Origin: Leptospira soteropolitanensis
GTDB taxonomy: Bacteria; Spirochaetota; Leptospiria; Leptospirales; Leptospiraceae
DNA length: 64,000 nt
NCBI RefSeq assembly: GCF_026151655.1
Contig: NZ_JAMQPN010000009.1
Coordinates: 62,001 to 126,000 of the forward strand
Direction: 5' to 3'
The translations under genes were made by a program, and so were the position numbers. The stretch's first letter is position 1; each line of letters starts with the position of its first letter. Below the pieces are notes generated by a model. It saw nothing but the letters and a program-made list of their open reading frames with translations. It was not told the origin of the DNA and did no database searches. Below are positions 44,499 through 53,815 of the stretch, in pieces.

Positions 44499-45458
44499 TT
44501 AGAATGCTAATGATTCCAAATGCAATTTGACCGATTCGGCAAGAGCATTCAAATCATATCCTCCTTCTAAAAAGGAAATCATTCTACCATTGGCGTATGT
44601 ATTAGCTATTTTTAGTGTTTCCTGAGTAAGGATTTCAAATGAGGACGTAGACAAATTCATTCCACCAAGTGGATCGTTTTTATGAGCATCAAAACCAGCG
44701 GAAACCAAAACAAATTCCGGTTGGAATTTTTCCATTTCTCTTTGGATAGAAGGAAAACTAGATAAATATTCGAATTCCCCTGCCCCACGAGCCAAAGGTA
44801 GATTCAGAGTGGTCCCAAGCCCTTTCCTTATACCTCGTTCGGACATAGCTCCTGTTCCCGGATAAAACGGATACTGATGAAGCGAAATAAAATAAACAGT
44901 ATCATCTTCGTAAAACTGGTGTTGTGTGCCATTTCCATGATGGACATCCCAGTCTAAAATCAAAATGCGTTTGATCCCTTTGGATTGTAGATATTTTGCA
45001 GTGATGGCAATATTATTAAAAATACAAAATCCCATTGCATGATCTGCTTCCGCATGATGGCCAGGTGGACGAACCAGTGCCATTCCATTTTTTAAGTTTC
45101 CCAGAAGGACTTCATCCGCTAAATAAAGTCCAGCACCAACGGCAAGACTTGCCGCCGTAAAAGAATGCGAAGAAAAAACGGTATCTCCATCCAAATACCC
45201 TGATCCTTTTTCCTGGCAAGTCTTTCCCACCAAACGAACGTAACTTGGATCATGTATGGAAGAAATTATAGAAAGTGGCGCCTCTATAAAATCTTTTTTC
45301 CAAAGAAAATAATTGGAAGGTAAGTCAGAAAGCTTGTCTAAGATGGATTCTAATCTTCCGTGTGTTTCTGGATGCCCTGAACCTGTATTGTGTTTTAGAA
45401 ATTCCTCATGAAAAGTAATTCCAGTTTTTAATGATTCCATCGGCACTCGAGTTGTCAT
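44499..45458 (-). CDS. Histone deacetylase-family (class II-like) deacetylase
   Basis: The 319-residue zinc enzyme belongs to the arginase/deacetylase superfamily (AcuC, acetylpolyamine amidohydrolase, HDAC). ALVRPPGHHAE carries the catalytic His pair, LILDWDVHHGNGTQH and VLVSAGFDAHKNDPLGG the zinc ligands, and SFLEGGYD the closing Gly-Gly-Tyr. Bacterial members act on acetylated small molecules or protein lysine; the target is unknown. It starts immediately after the stop of the 187-residue unknown gene, so the two are translated together. Confidence 0.92.
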   Translation of the reverse strand: MTTRVPMESLKTGITFHEEFLKHNTGSGHPETHGRLESILDKLSDLPSNYFLWKKDFIEAPLSIISSIHDPSYVRLVGKTCQEKGSGYLDGDTVFSSHSFTAASLAVGAGLYLADEVLLGNLKNGMALVRPPGHHAEADHAMGFCIFNNIAITAKYLQSKGIKRILILDWDVHHGNGTQHQFYEDDTVYFISLHQYPFYPGTGAMSERGIRKGLGTTLNLPLARGAGEFEYLSSFPSIQREMEKFQPEFVLVSAGFDAHKNDPLGGMNLSTSSFEILTQETLKIANTYANGRMISFLEGGYDLNALAESVKLHLESLAF

Positions 45459-46022
45459 TTACTGAAATAACATAAACCGTTCGATAAATACAATCATCTC
45501 CACAATCTCTAGGATGATACGATCGATTTGTTTAGTAATTTGAACTTTTTCCTCCGAGGAAATAACTTTGTCCATTCCCGCATTCCCATAAATTGCATAG
45601 AAGGTCTTGATATCTGTAGAAAAGGATGAATTAAACCATTCTTTGAAGGTCCGTTGTTTCATTTTGTATTCTGGTTTGATCGATCCAGTCAGTTCCCAAA
45701 CAGAACCTTCGGTAAACCGCAATCTGATTTCAAATAAACCTCGGTCCTTTCGAATATAGGTTTCTTCGTCAATTGGTGAAAAATCAATCTTACGCAACAT
45801 AACAAGTACTAGTAAAATACTTTCTAAAAATTCAATGAGGTTTTTCTTTTCGGATCCGCTAATTTTGGAATCGTCACCAAGATGTTGTAAATAGGATTCC
45901 CCCATTCCTTGGAAAAGACGTGAAACTTCCACCATTCGGTCTTTAAAACTCTTTGGATCCGATAATTCTTCAGGAAACCTTCCGTAAGATTTTAAATTGA
46001 AGTCGTTGGAAATTTCTAACAT
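45459..46022 (-). CDS. Conserved-looking cytoplasmic protein of unknown function
   Basis: I do not recognise a family. The 187-residue protein is mostly helical: an N-terminal charged half, ESILLVLVMLRKIDFSPIDE in the middle, a short beta part (GLFEIRLRFTEGSVWELTGS), and a C-terminal hydrophobic helix (IDRIILEIVEMIVFIERFML). It has no signal peptide. I use the ATG at 46022; a TTG six bases earlier is possible. It abuts the deacetylase gene. Confidence 0.65.
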   Translation of the reverse strand: MLEISNDFNLKSYGRFPEELSDPKSFKDRMVEVSRLFQGMGESYLQHLGDDSKISGSEKKNLIEFLESILLVLVMLRKIDFSPIDEETYIRKDRGLFEIRLRFTEGSVWELTGSIKPEYKMKQRTFKEWFNSSFSTDIKTFYAIYGNAGMDKVISSEEKVQITKQIDRIILEIVEMIVFIERFMLFQ

Positions 46023-46108
46023 GCCCAAATTTTCTTAAAGCCAGTCATTTTCGTCAATCGATTCGATTTGAATTTTCAGAACCAACCCAAATTCTTGTCA
46101 TTACTACC

Positions 46109-47065
46109 ATGAAACAGGCAACTTTTTTCCTCCTACTTTTTGTCTTATTATCCTGCCAGTCAGCATCCAAAACGGAAAGACGGCAAAATGCAGATTCCTC
46201 AGGGATCACTCCTGATTTTATTGAAGGTCTCTATATTAATACCAAAACCATCCGCGATAAAAAAAGATGGAGTCTATTATTCCAAGGGATGAAAGAAGCA
46301 GGGATGAATACTGCTGTTGTGGATATGCAACCTTTTCCTCCCACGCCGGAGCAAGTAGCAGAAGCCAAAGCTCTCGGCTTTTATATGGTGGCAAGGGTGG
46401 TTAATTTTGAAGGTGGGCTTACAGAAAAAACACCTAACACTAATCTAATGGCATCCATACAAAAATCAATTCGAAAAGCCTGTGAATTAGGTTTTCCAGA
46501 AATCCAATTGGATTATATACGATATGCAGATGGTGGCACTAACTTTAGTATGAGTTATGAAAAACGTTATGAGTCCATTCTCGGAATCATCAAAGATCAT
46601 AAAGAAAAAACCAAAGACAGTTGTTCCAAGGACACACGTTGGACAGCTGATGTATTTGGAAGAGTTCCTTTTATTGAAAACGATGTGATTGGCCAAAAAG
46701 TTGAACCGTTTAGTGAAGAATTGAACGGGCTATATCCAATGTTATATCCATCTCATTTTTATGGATTAACCAAAAGAGTGGCAGACCCTTATGGAACCAT
46801 TAAAGACGGTCTTGATCTCACTGTCAAACGTGCAAAACAAGGAACCAAAGCGATTGCTTGGGTACAGGGATTTAATATGATGGTGGGTCCAAGTAAATTA
46901 ACTTACACAGACTATATCAAAGTACAAATGCAAGGTGCTAAAGATTCTTTAGGACATGGATTTATTGTTTGGAACGCAGGAAACGAGTATTTCGAAACCA
47001 TGAAAGCCTATGAAAAATATAAGTCGGAACCGTCTCCGAGTAACCAGGAGATTACCAAAAACTAA
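46109..47065 (+). CDS. DUF4015-type glycoside hydrolase-like lipoprotein
   Basis: The 318-residue product has a lipoprotein signal (FFLLLFVLLSC) and a TIM-barrel-like domain of the DUF4015 group: GLYINTKTIRDKKRWSLLFQ, NTAVVDMQPFP, FYMVARVVNFEG, EIQLDYIRYADG and WTADVFGRVPF. The acidic residues in LDYIRY and ADVFG are the expected catalytic or sugar-binding positions. A role in wall or surface polysaccharide metabolism is likely. It diverges from the unknown gene at 46022 across 86 bases. Confidence 0.83.
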   Translation: MKQATFFLLLFVLLSCQSASKTERRQNADSSGITPDFIEGLYINTKTIRDKKRWSLLFQGMKEAGMNTAVVDMQPFPPTPEQVAEAKALGFYMVARVVNFEGGLTEKTPNTNLMASIQKSIRKACELGFPEIQLDYIRYADGGTNFSMSYEKRYESILGIIKDHKEKTKDSCSKDTRWTADVFGRVPFIENDVIGQKVEPFSEELNGLYPMLYPSHFYGLTKRVADPYGTIKDGLDLTVKRAKQGTKAIAWVQGFNMMVGPSKLTYTDYIKVQMQGAKDSLGHGFIVWNAGNEYFETMKAYEKYKSEPSPSNQEITKN

Positions 47066-47094
47066 AATTACGCTTAGGTGATTGGTGGAAAGAA

Positions 47095-47118
47095 AAGCGG
47101 GAATTTACTTTCCCGCTT
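47095..47118. terminator. Bidirectional terminator between the DUF4015 and lifO genes
   Basis: AAGCGGGAA and TTCCCGCTT pair over nine bases around TTTACT. Reading from lifO (minus) a TTTTCTTT tract follows; reading plus the T-tract is weaker. The stop codon of lifO lies within the loop side of the hairpin. Confidence 0.8.
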
Positions 47119-48127
47119 CTTCAATATTTTTACGCCTGATATATGCATCCGCTTCTTCTTCCGAACCCAAGGCCTGAATCCGTAATTCTTTTAGTTTCTT
47201 TTCTTTTTCGCTAGCAGAAAGATTCGGATTCTCTTTTAAAAATTCTTTTTCTTTAGATTCATACTTTGCAATCGATTCATGAAATTTTGTTTCTTTGACT
47301 CTCTCCTCAGACAAACTCGCAGCACGTTCTTTTCCAAAATATTTGGTTTCAATCTTATTAAGATATTTTTCTCTTTCTTTAGGATCGGTAATGGCACTAA
47401 GCTCTTTATCACGAAGACTCATTTCCAATTGGTAATGATCATATTTATCTTCTCGAGAAACTAAAGCATCGTAATAAGCACCATATGTTTTTCTTTTTAG
47501 TTCCTCGTATTGTTTTACACGTTGGTCTGCAGGTAAATTGGCTGATTGTTTGATAAAGTTTTGTGTTCCTTCCAAAAATGAAACTTGCGATTCTTCCATT
47601 CCAAACACTAAGTCTGCTTTATCTCCAAGAACATCTCTTCTTTTTGCTTTGATCTTTTCATACAGTTCCACAAAAGGTAAATCCGTTGGCTGTTCCCATC
47701 TTCGGTATTCATCTTCATATCGAAAGTAGGAAGTAAAAAGGTCTTTTACTTTTTCTTTATCAGGTGATTCATATTCCGAATCAAGATAGGCGAGGATGGT
47801 TGCATTGCACTGGTCAGGTGTATATTCTGCCTTACATTTACGACGCAAAGCCCAAACTTCCCAGACAAAGTTGACCTTTCCAGTTCTCAAATCTTCTAAT
47901 AACTCTAAATAAGGTTTGGTTCTATCTTCTCTAAATGGAGAAATTGCCTCGTCCCAAAATCCCTCCCCCGTTCCGAGAGGTGAAATTCGATCCTTAGCCA
48001 TTTGTTCTTCAGGAGTTAAGGACTGGTTCAAATGATTAACAACTGTATCTTTTTTTAAAAAATAAAGTAAACCCAAGAAAAATATAAGAAATATAACTAC
48101 TATAATGATAATTTTTTTAAAATCCAT
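47105..48127 (-). CDS. lifO: Lipase-specific foldase (lipase chaperone)
   Basis: LifO is a periplasmic membrane-anchored steric chaperone that folds its partner lipase before secretion. The 340-residue protein has one N-terminal membrane helix (FKKIIIIVVIFLIFFLGLLY) and then a long helical, charged domain. FTSYFRYEDEYRRW matches the region of the family's R-x-x-F-D-Y-x-L motif, though loosely, and RDVLGDKADLVFGMEESQ is typical. The ATG at 48127 is chosen; upstream frame residues overlap a terminator. It lies 99 bases after the lipase gene. Confidence 0.8.
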   Translation of the reverse strand: MDFKKIIIIVVIFLIFFLGLLYFLKKDTVVNHLNQSLTPEEQMAKDRISPLGTGEGFWDEAISPFREDRTKPYLELLEDLRTGKVNFVWEVWALRRKCKAEYTPDQCNATILAYLDSEYESPDKEKVKDLFTSYFRYEDEYRRWEQPTDLPFVELYEKIKAKRRDVLGDKADLVFGMEESQVSFLEGTQNFIKQSANLPADQRVKQYEELKRKTYGAYYDALVSREDKYDHYQLEMSLRDKELSAITDPKEREKYLNKIETKYFGKERAASLSEERVKETKFHESIAKYESKEKEFLKENPNLSASEKEKKLKELRIQALGSEEEADAYIRRKNIEEAGK

Positions 48128-48184
48128 TCTGATTGTATAAAAACCTAATTTGGAACTTATGTTTAGAAGATAATTAGAAATAAA

Positions 48185-48209
48185 AAAGCCGGACTTGGCA
48201 TCCGGCTTT
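48185..48209 (-). terminator. Intrinsic terminator between lipase and foldase genes
   Basis: On the minus strand AAAGCCGGA, TGCCAAG, TCCGGCTTT form a nine-base-pair hairpin that runs into a total of six T. It stands 17 bases after the lipase stop, so foldase expression depends on read-through or a separate promoter. Confidence 0.85.
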
Positions 48210-48225
48210 GAATGTTTGGTTTTTA

Positions 48226-49137
48226 TTATAAACCAGCTTTTGCGTTCTTTGCGATGTTTAAGTACCAACCTTGCACATCAAAATAGTTTTGTCCGCTCCA
48301 AGCCAAGTTTGTTGCTTGTAAGTGGTCAATTCCTGTTGCAAACCAATAAGAAGAAGGTGTTCCTTTCCAAGCACCCCATTTTTGGGAGTTCAATGGAACC
48401 ACACCATCGTTACCACCACCTAAACCATAGTATAGACCACCGGCCCAAGTAATTGGATGAGTGAGTGCCATAATTGGGTGTTGGATGAGGTCAGCCCAAG
48501 CCATTTCACTACCATAGGAATAGTATTTAATTCCAGATTTGTTTGGGGAATTTGTGTTAAATGTTTTCACATAACTTACAGTTAACGATTTTCCCATAGC
48601 AATTACATCTTGTGGGCGACCATCGCGATAAACTAATTTTGCGAGTAAACTAAGTGCTGAATTGGCAAATGGTTGTAACCAACCAGGAATGGCGGCAAGA
48701 ACGATATCTGCCATTGGTGCTCCTTGGTGAAGGGAGTTGATGGTAGTTACAGTTTGTGTCTTTCCAGAAAACCCTAAATTGGATACCATATAACGAATGA
48801 CAAGTCCCCCTTGGCTATGACCCATCAAATGGACCTTAGAACAACCGTTTGCTGTCATCCAAGTGGAAACTGCTGATTGGATTTGGCTTGCACGAGTGGG
48901 AATGGAATTAGTAGCAGAACTTCCCGGAGTAGTTACTTTTGCACCTTGGCTACGAAGATAACCGTCAAGGCCTCCCCAATACTTTACAAGTCCACCAGCA
49001 AGCCCTTGGGTATCATCAAATCCGAGGATTCCATGAACTAGTGCAATGCACTGACCATCAAGAGGACCGGCAAACAGACCGGAGGTGGGAACGGAGAGGA
49101 GGGTCGCTAAAACCCCAATCAAGATTTTCTTTTTCAT
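48226..49137 (-). CDS. lipA: Secreted triacylglycerol lipase, family I
   Basis: The 303-residue protein has a signal peptide (KKKILIGVLATLLSVPTSGL, cut near FAG) and the lipase fold. IALVHGILGF is the oxyanion-hole strand, VHLMGHSQGGLVIRY has the nucleophile Ser (108), GGGNDGVVPLNSQKWG has the catalytic and calcium-side Asp, and TGIDHLQ the His. The pattern is that of the Pseudomonas/Burkholderia subfamilies that need a foldase, and that foldase lies next in order. Released lipase would free host or environmental fatty acids, the main carbon source of Leptospira. Confidence 0.92.
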   Translation of the reverse strand: MKKKILIGVLATLLSVPTSGLFAGPLDGQCIALVHGILGFDDTQGLAGGLVKYWGGLDGYLRSQGAKVTTPGSSATNSIPTRASQIQSAVSTWMTANGCSKVHLMGHSQGGLVIRYMVSNLGFSGKTQTVTTINSLHQGAPMADIVLAAIPGWLQPFANSALSLLAKLVYRDGRPQDVIAMGKSLTVSYVKTFNTNSPNKSGIKYYSYGSEMAWADLIQHPIMALTHPITWAGGLYYGLGGGNDGVVPLNSQKWGAWKGTPSSYWFATGIDHLQATNLAWSGQNYFDVQGWYLNIAKNAKAGL

Positions 49138-49167
49138 ATTTCACCTGAACTTTCTTTGTTTTTACAA

Positions 49168-49199
49168 TATAAATGCACAGGATTGACATCAGTCAATAA
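49168..49199 (-). promoter_or_regulatory. Possible lipA promoter with a palindromic operator
   Basis: On the minus strand TTGACT (49198-49193) and TATATT (49173-49168) are 19 bases apart, slightly long. ATTGAC, four bases, GTCAAT (49184-49199) is a perfect palindrome over the -35 box and could bind a repressor or activator. The remaining gap to radA (49200-49334) shows nothing clear. Confidence 0.4.
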
Positions 49200-49334
49200 C
49201 TTATGGCAAATTTAGGTCAAATGTTTCGAAACGATGTTCATAACTAACGCCGTAAGTTCGGGAATTGTGAGCCAGGATTTGCCATTCGAAGGAGAGATTG
49301 TTTGATTTTTAAAGAGGCCGATTCGTTTGAAGGA

Positions 49335-50702
49335 TTAGAAACCTAACTCTTGTAAGTGTTTGACTGGAGTGAGTTCCAAAGAAGGAAAAAGCCCATCCAC
49401 TTCTTTAAAATTTCCCTGTGGGATGTAGACCTTGGAAATACCGATACCTGCTAGTTCTTTGAGTCGTAGGTTGATCTGTCCCACACTCCTCACCTCGCCA
49501 GAAAGTCCCACTTCCCCAAGAAATCCCATTTCTCTGGAAACCGGTTTGTCTTTAAATGAAGAAGAAATGGAAGCAACAATGGCTAAGTCAAGACTTGGTT
49601 CATCAATACTAAGTCCACCAGCAAGATTGCTAAAGATATCAGATTCGGATAAAGGAAATCCTAAATATTTTTCAATGACAGCAGATAGTAAAATCACACG
49701 ACGATTGTCTAGACCTTCTGCCATTCGCCTTGCTTGGCCATAAGAAGATTTGGTCACTAATGCTTGTACTTCGACGCTAATTGCCCGAGAACCTTCCATA
49801 ACAGAAGATAAAACACTGCCTGACCTTTCTTCTGACTCGGGGGAAATGAACAAACGATGACGGTCGAGTACTTGTTTGAGTCCACCCGATACCATTTCAA
49901 AAATGGCAGTATCCCCTACCGCACCAAATCTGTTTTTGACAGCACGAAGGATACGGTAATAGTTAAACCGGTCCCCTTCAAAATACAAAACTGTATCTAC
50001 CAAATGTTCTAAAACTTTGGGGCCTGCAATTTGACCTTCTTTGGTAATATGACCAATGAGAAAAATTGGAACTGAAGTACGTTTGGCGGTTTCTAAAAAG
50101 ATTTGTGAAGACTCTCTCAGTTGAGTGATGGTTCCTGCTTGGTTCACTAAACTTTCTTTGAGAATGGTTTGAATGGAATCAATAAAAACTACTTTAGGAT
50201 GTAAATCCGAAATCATTTGTGAAATATTTTCTGCATATACTTCAGATGATAACAGAATATTTTCCGAGGTGACTCCCATTCGTTTGGCGCGTAAACCAAT
50301 TTGCGAAGCGGACTCTTCACCAGAAATATACAAAACCTTCCCATCCGCTGCAATGTTTTTGGCTATTTCTAAAACGAGAGTGGATTTTCCCACTCCTGGT
50401 TCTCCTCCAACTAACACCAAACTACCAGGGACAATCCCACCACCAAGAACCAAATCCAATTCGCTAAAACCAGAAGAAGTGCGAACATGGGCATCACTCA
50501 CCACAGAGCCTATGGATTTAGGATCGGTGTATTTTCTATCTTTTGGTTTTTGAGAAACGGGAGAATCAAATCTCCCGGAAGAAGTATTTGTGACTTCTTC
50601 GATTTGGTTCCATTCCCCACAAGAAGGACATTTTCCAGCCCAACGAACAAAACTATCCCCGCAGGACTTACATTGGTATTGGGGAAGTTGTTTTTTTGCC
50701 AT
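49335..50702 (-). CDS. radA: DNA repair protein RadA
   Basis: RadA (Sms) is a RecA-like, DnaB-like ATPase that drives branch migration in recombination repair. The 455-residue protein has the zinc finger CKSCGDSFVRWAGKCPSCGE, the P-loop GGEPGVGKSTL, the RadA-specific KNRFG motif (AVKNRFGAVGDTAIFEM) and the Lon-protease-like C-terminal domain (FLGEVGLSGEVRSVGQINLR). Its start overlaps the stop of the exonuclease gene (TGATG). Confidence 0.96.
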   Translation of the reverse strand: MAKKQLPQYQCKSCGDSFVRWAGKCPSCGEWNQIEEVTNTSSGRFDSPVSQKPKDRKYTDPKSIGSVVSDAHVRTSSGFSELDLVLGGGIVPGSLVLVGGEPGVGKSTLVLEIAKNIAADGKVLYISGEESASQIGLRAKRMGVTSENILLSSEVYAENISQMISDLHPKVVFIDSIQTILKESLVNQAGTITQLRESSQIFLETAKRTSVPIFLIGHITKEGQIAGPKVLEHLVDTVLYFEGDRFNYYRILRAVKNRFGAVGDTAIFEMVSGGLKQVLDRHRLFISPESEERSGSVLSSVMEGSRAISVEVQALVTKSSYGQARRMAEGLDNRRVILLSAVIEKYLGFPLSESDIFSNLAGGLSIDEPSLDLAIVASISSSFKDKPVSREMGFLGEVGLSGEVRSVGQINLRLKELAGIGISKVYIPQGNFKEVDGLFPSLELTPVKHLQELGF

Positions 50703-51340
50703 CAGTGTTCGAAAAGATTAGGTACTTCCAAAAGATCCAGTTCCACTTGGGTTTCCAAAAAGGCAAAACAACGTTCCGCTAAGGCAAACCTATTTTCCCT
50801 GATCATCATCTCAGTAAGGATGGATTCAAGTGCAATTAAAAACCGAACATCAGTGGATGCATAATCGACTTGGTCTTTGGTGAGGATTTTTTTCCCCCAA
50901 TCAGAACTTTGATTTTTTTTATCAATGTTTTCTTCAAAAAATTCACGGATTAGTTCTTTTAACCCATGTTTGTCGGTATAAGTTCGAGCAAGTTTACTTC
51001 CGATTTTGGTGCAAAAAACATTTTGAACTTTGATTCCTAGTCTTGCCCTAAGGAAGGTCATATCCATTCTTGCAAAATGAAAGATCTTTGTAATATCTTT
51101 GGATTCAAATAATTTTTGGATATGCGGAGCTTCGGTTTGCCCAGGAAGAATTTGAACGAGTGCGACTTTATTTTTGGAATCGGAAATTTGTACGACACAA
51201 AGTCTATCCCGTCTGGGATTGAGCCCCATCATTTCACAATCCACAGCCAACCTGTCATCCTTTTTGAAGGCGTCAAAGAAATCTTCGTTCAGATCTCCCT
51301 GGAGGACGACTGGTTTTATAGTTGAACGTTTTTGGGTCAT
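50702..51340 (-). CDS. RNase D-like 3'-5' exonuclease
   Basis: The 212-residue protein is a single DEDD-type exonuclease domain. Motif I is AVDCEMMGLNPRRDRLCVVQ (Asp, Glu), motif II FHFARMDMTFLRARLG and motif III YASTDVRFLIALE (Tyr, Asp), so it is of the DEDDy class. It is about half the length of E. coli RNase D and lacks the HRDC domains. It may trim RNA ends or act in repair with RadA, with which it is translationally coupled. Confidence 0.88.
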   Translation of the reverse strand: MTQKRSTIKPVVLQGDLNEDFFDAFKKDDRLAVDCEMMGLNPRRDRLCVVQISDSKNKVALVQILPGQTEAPHIQKLFESKDITKIFHFARMDMTFLRARLGIKVQNVFCTKIGSKLARTYTDKHGLKELIREFFEENIDKKNQSSDWGKKILTKDQVDYASTDVRFLIALESILTEMMIRENRFALAERCFAFLETQVELDLLEVPNLFEH

Positions 51341-51394
51341 AATGGCTTACTATGGAAACCACCCTATCAAAATCATCAAATAGATTTTTCCAAG

Positions 51395-53281
51395 ATGAAA
51401 ATTCAATACAGAGTTCATAATTCCGTCACCATTTCGAACTTCCTTCCTGTTAAGGCAGGGGTTTACCAATCCGAATGTAAAAAATTCGAACTTCTACTTA
51501 CTTCGACAACAGACACTAAAACAGGCACTGTATTCAGTCCTAAGCTCATTTGGCGAGAGTCCACAAGACCCGAAGTAGGATTTTCAGTAGATTATTTAGA
51601 ATTAAATTTATCGATCCTACCGGAAGGAGGAGGTTATTCCTTATTCCAACACGGATACCAATCCTGGTCTATCTCAAGAAAGGTCGAAAATACATCGACT
51701 GACAGGCCACCTTTTTTATCTTTTTTGCAATATTCACAAGAGAATATTTATTCAAAACATGAATCAAAAGTCGGGAAGTTCATTTCGGAATATCTCACTC
51801 TTATTTTTAATAAAGATACTGGAAATGGTATTTTGTATGCTCCTATCGAACAAGGAGAGTTCGGAACCAAATTTGAAGTGGTTTTTGGAGAATCAGCCAA
51901 TATAACCTCCGTTAAAGTTATCTATGATATTCATTGTTTACCGGATCTTCGTCCCAATGCAAAACTGAGTATTGCAAAAATTAAAGTTTTACCTTTTAAA
52001 GGGAACCCGGAAGGAAAACTTGCTAAGTATTTTGAAGAATTAGGGAATAAAGAAGGTCCAGGAAATTTACCAAAAAAGGTTCCCACTGGCTGGTGTTCTT
52101 GGTATTATTATTATACAAAGATTGATCAAAAAACAATTTTAGACAACCTAGCAAAGGTTAGAGAGCTAAACCTACCATTTGAATTTTTCCAGATCGATGA
52201 TGGATACCAAAGAGAAATTGGGGACTGGCTTGTACCGAATGAAAAGTTTCCCGGAGGGATGCGAATCCTGGCAGATGAAATCAAACGTGTGGGATTAAAA
52301 CCAGGAATCTGGCTTGCCCCATTTTTAGTCCGAAAAAAATCAGAATTCTTTCGTAAGTATCCAGAGGCCATCCTAAAAGACCAAAATGGAAAACCGGTTC
52401 CTGCCATTTACCAACCACTTTGGGGAAGAGGTTATACCTATGCACTGGACATCACACACCCGACTGCACTAACCTATATAGAAAAAGTTTTTACTACCCT
52501 TGTCAAAGAATGGGGATATCCGTATTTAAAATTGGATTTCCTTTATGCAGGTCTACTTCCAGGCGATGTATATAACAAAAGTTTGTCGCCTCAAGCACGA
52601 TATAGGAACGCCTTAGAACTCATTCGAAAAGTCGTTGGAAAAAACACATTTTTGCTTGGATGTGGAGCTCCCATGTTACCATCGGTGGGAATTTTTGATG
52701 GGATGCGTATCTCTTGTGATGTAGCACCATTTTGGTATCCCGAAAAACTTCGTGTATTTCTAAAAGATAGGGATGCACTTTGCACAAGAACTGCCCTCAT
52801 CAACGATATCACACGTTCCTCAATGCATAGACATCTTTGGTTGAATGATCCGGATTGTTTGTTAGTTCGTAAAAAAAGAAACAAAATGAACGAGGCTCAA
52901 ACAAAACTTATGGCTTCCGTCATGGCAGTGTCAGGTGGGATGTTACTTGTTTCTGATGACCTTACGAAACTGGAAATGGACAGATTGGATCTTTTGAAAA
53001 AAGCCTTCCAATTGAATCGGGAATGCCAAGCTTATACCCCTGTTCCAATTGGAATTTTTGAGGAAGAATTCCCTACGGCAATGTACAATCCTGCTGGTTA
53101 TCTTGGAATTTGGAATCCTTCCGAAGAAGAACAAACTGTGCGTTTTGCAATCCCACAAGGTTTAAAAACAAAAGCCCCATTTTTAGATTTTTGGACAGGA
53201 ACAATGGTGGATCTTCGAATCGTGGAAGGTCATTTTGAAACCACTCTTCCGGCGTTTGGTTCCGTTGTTGTGGCAGTTTGA
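51395..53281 (+). CDS. Alpha-galactosidase, glycoside hydrolase family 36
   Basis: The 628-residue protein has the GH36 layout: a beta-sandwich N-terminal domain (1-230), the barrel opening TGWCSWYYYYTKIDQKTILD with EFFQIDDGYQREIGDW, the nucleophile Asp in PYLKLDFLYAG, and the acid/base Asp in GMRISCDVAPFW. No signal peptide is seen, so it should act in the cytosol on alpha-galactosides. I use the ATG at 51395; an earlier ATG at 51332 overlaps the divergent exonuclease gene. No sugar transporter is adjacent. Confidence 0.92.
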   Translation: MKIQYRVHNSVTISNFLPVKAGVYQSECKKFELLLTSTTDTKTGTVFSPKLIWRESTRPEVGFSVDYLELNLSILPEGGGYSLFQHGYQSWSISRKVENTSTDRPPFLSFLQYSQENIYSKHESKVGKFISEYLTLIFNKDTGNGILYAPIEQGEFGTKFEVVFGESANITSVKVIYDIHCLPDLRPNAKLSIAKIKVLPFKGNPEGKLAKYFEELGNKEGPGNLPKKVPTGWCSWYYYYTKIDQKTILDNLAKVRELNLPFEFFQIDDGYQREIGDWLVPNEKFPGGMRILADEIKRVGLKPGIWLAPFLVRKKSEFFRKYPEAILKDQNGKPVPAIYQPLWGRGYTYALDITHPTALTYIEKVFTTLVKEWGYPYLKLDFLYAGLLPGDVYNKSLSPQARYRNALELIRKVVGKNTFLLGCGAPMLPSVGIFDGMRISCDVAPFWYPEKLRVFLKDRDALCTRTALINDITRSSMHRHLWLNDPDCLLVRKKRNKMNEAQTKLMASVMAVSGGMLLVSDDLTKLEMDRLDLLKKAFQLNRECQAYTPVPIGIFEEEFPTAMYNPAGYLGIWNPSEEEQTVRFAIPQGLKTKAPFLDFWTGTMVDLRIVEGHFETTLPAFGSVVVAV

Positions 53282-53350
53282 ATGAGAAAATTAATTGACG
53301 GTTTCTAATTTGGACTTAGAATCTTTGCAATTCGTCGTAAGAGGTTTTTT

Positions 53351-53815
53351 ATGCGTTTGATCAAACATTTAAGTCTAGTATCCGTAATGGCGGTACTAAT
53401 ATCATTTAACAACTGTTCTTTTATGGATTCCGCTTCTGCCAGCTTAAGTCGCTTTGGTATTTCTATATCGGATTCAACATCTGCCCTTGTAAAATCAGTG
53501 TCAAAAAGTATTTCGTCAATCTCGGATAGCGGTGATGAAAAAGCCATGAATGAATATAAAGAAGATGTAATTGCAAGTGTTGCCTTACAAATTCGTTACG
53601 AAAATCAAAAACAAGAATTGGAAAACCAACTTTCTTTGATAGCAAAATCACACGGTGTTGTCGCTTGGAGATCAAACAGTGCCACTTATATCGCCATTGG
53701 CCAAGGTTTGAAACAAGCAAATCTCTCTCCTTCTGAAATGAAAGCAGTGGCCACTGATGTTGCAAAACAAAATGCTACCGTTGCAAAACTAATACTAAAC
53801 GGGTACAGTCTATAA
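53351..53815 (+). CDS. Small putative lipoprotein
   Basis: The 154-residue product has a spirochaetal lipoprotein signal (HLSLVSVMAVLISFNNC). The mature part has a Ser-rich stretch (SLSRFGISISDSTSALVKSV), a helical charged middle and an Ala-rich C-terminus. The family is not known to me, though similar small lipoproteins are common in Leptospira. An AGAGGTTTTTT leader precedes the ATG. A GGGCGG/CCGCCC hairpin at 53830-53848 lies after its stop. Confidence 0.75.
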   Translation: MRLIKHLSLVSVMAVLISFNNCSFMDSASASLSRFGISISDSTSALVKSVSKSISSISDSGDEKAMNEYKEDVIASVALQIRYENQKQELENQLSLIAKSHGVVAWRSNSATYIAIGQGLKQANLSPSEMKAVATDVAKQNATVAKLILNGYSL

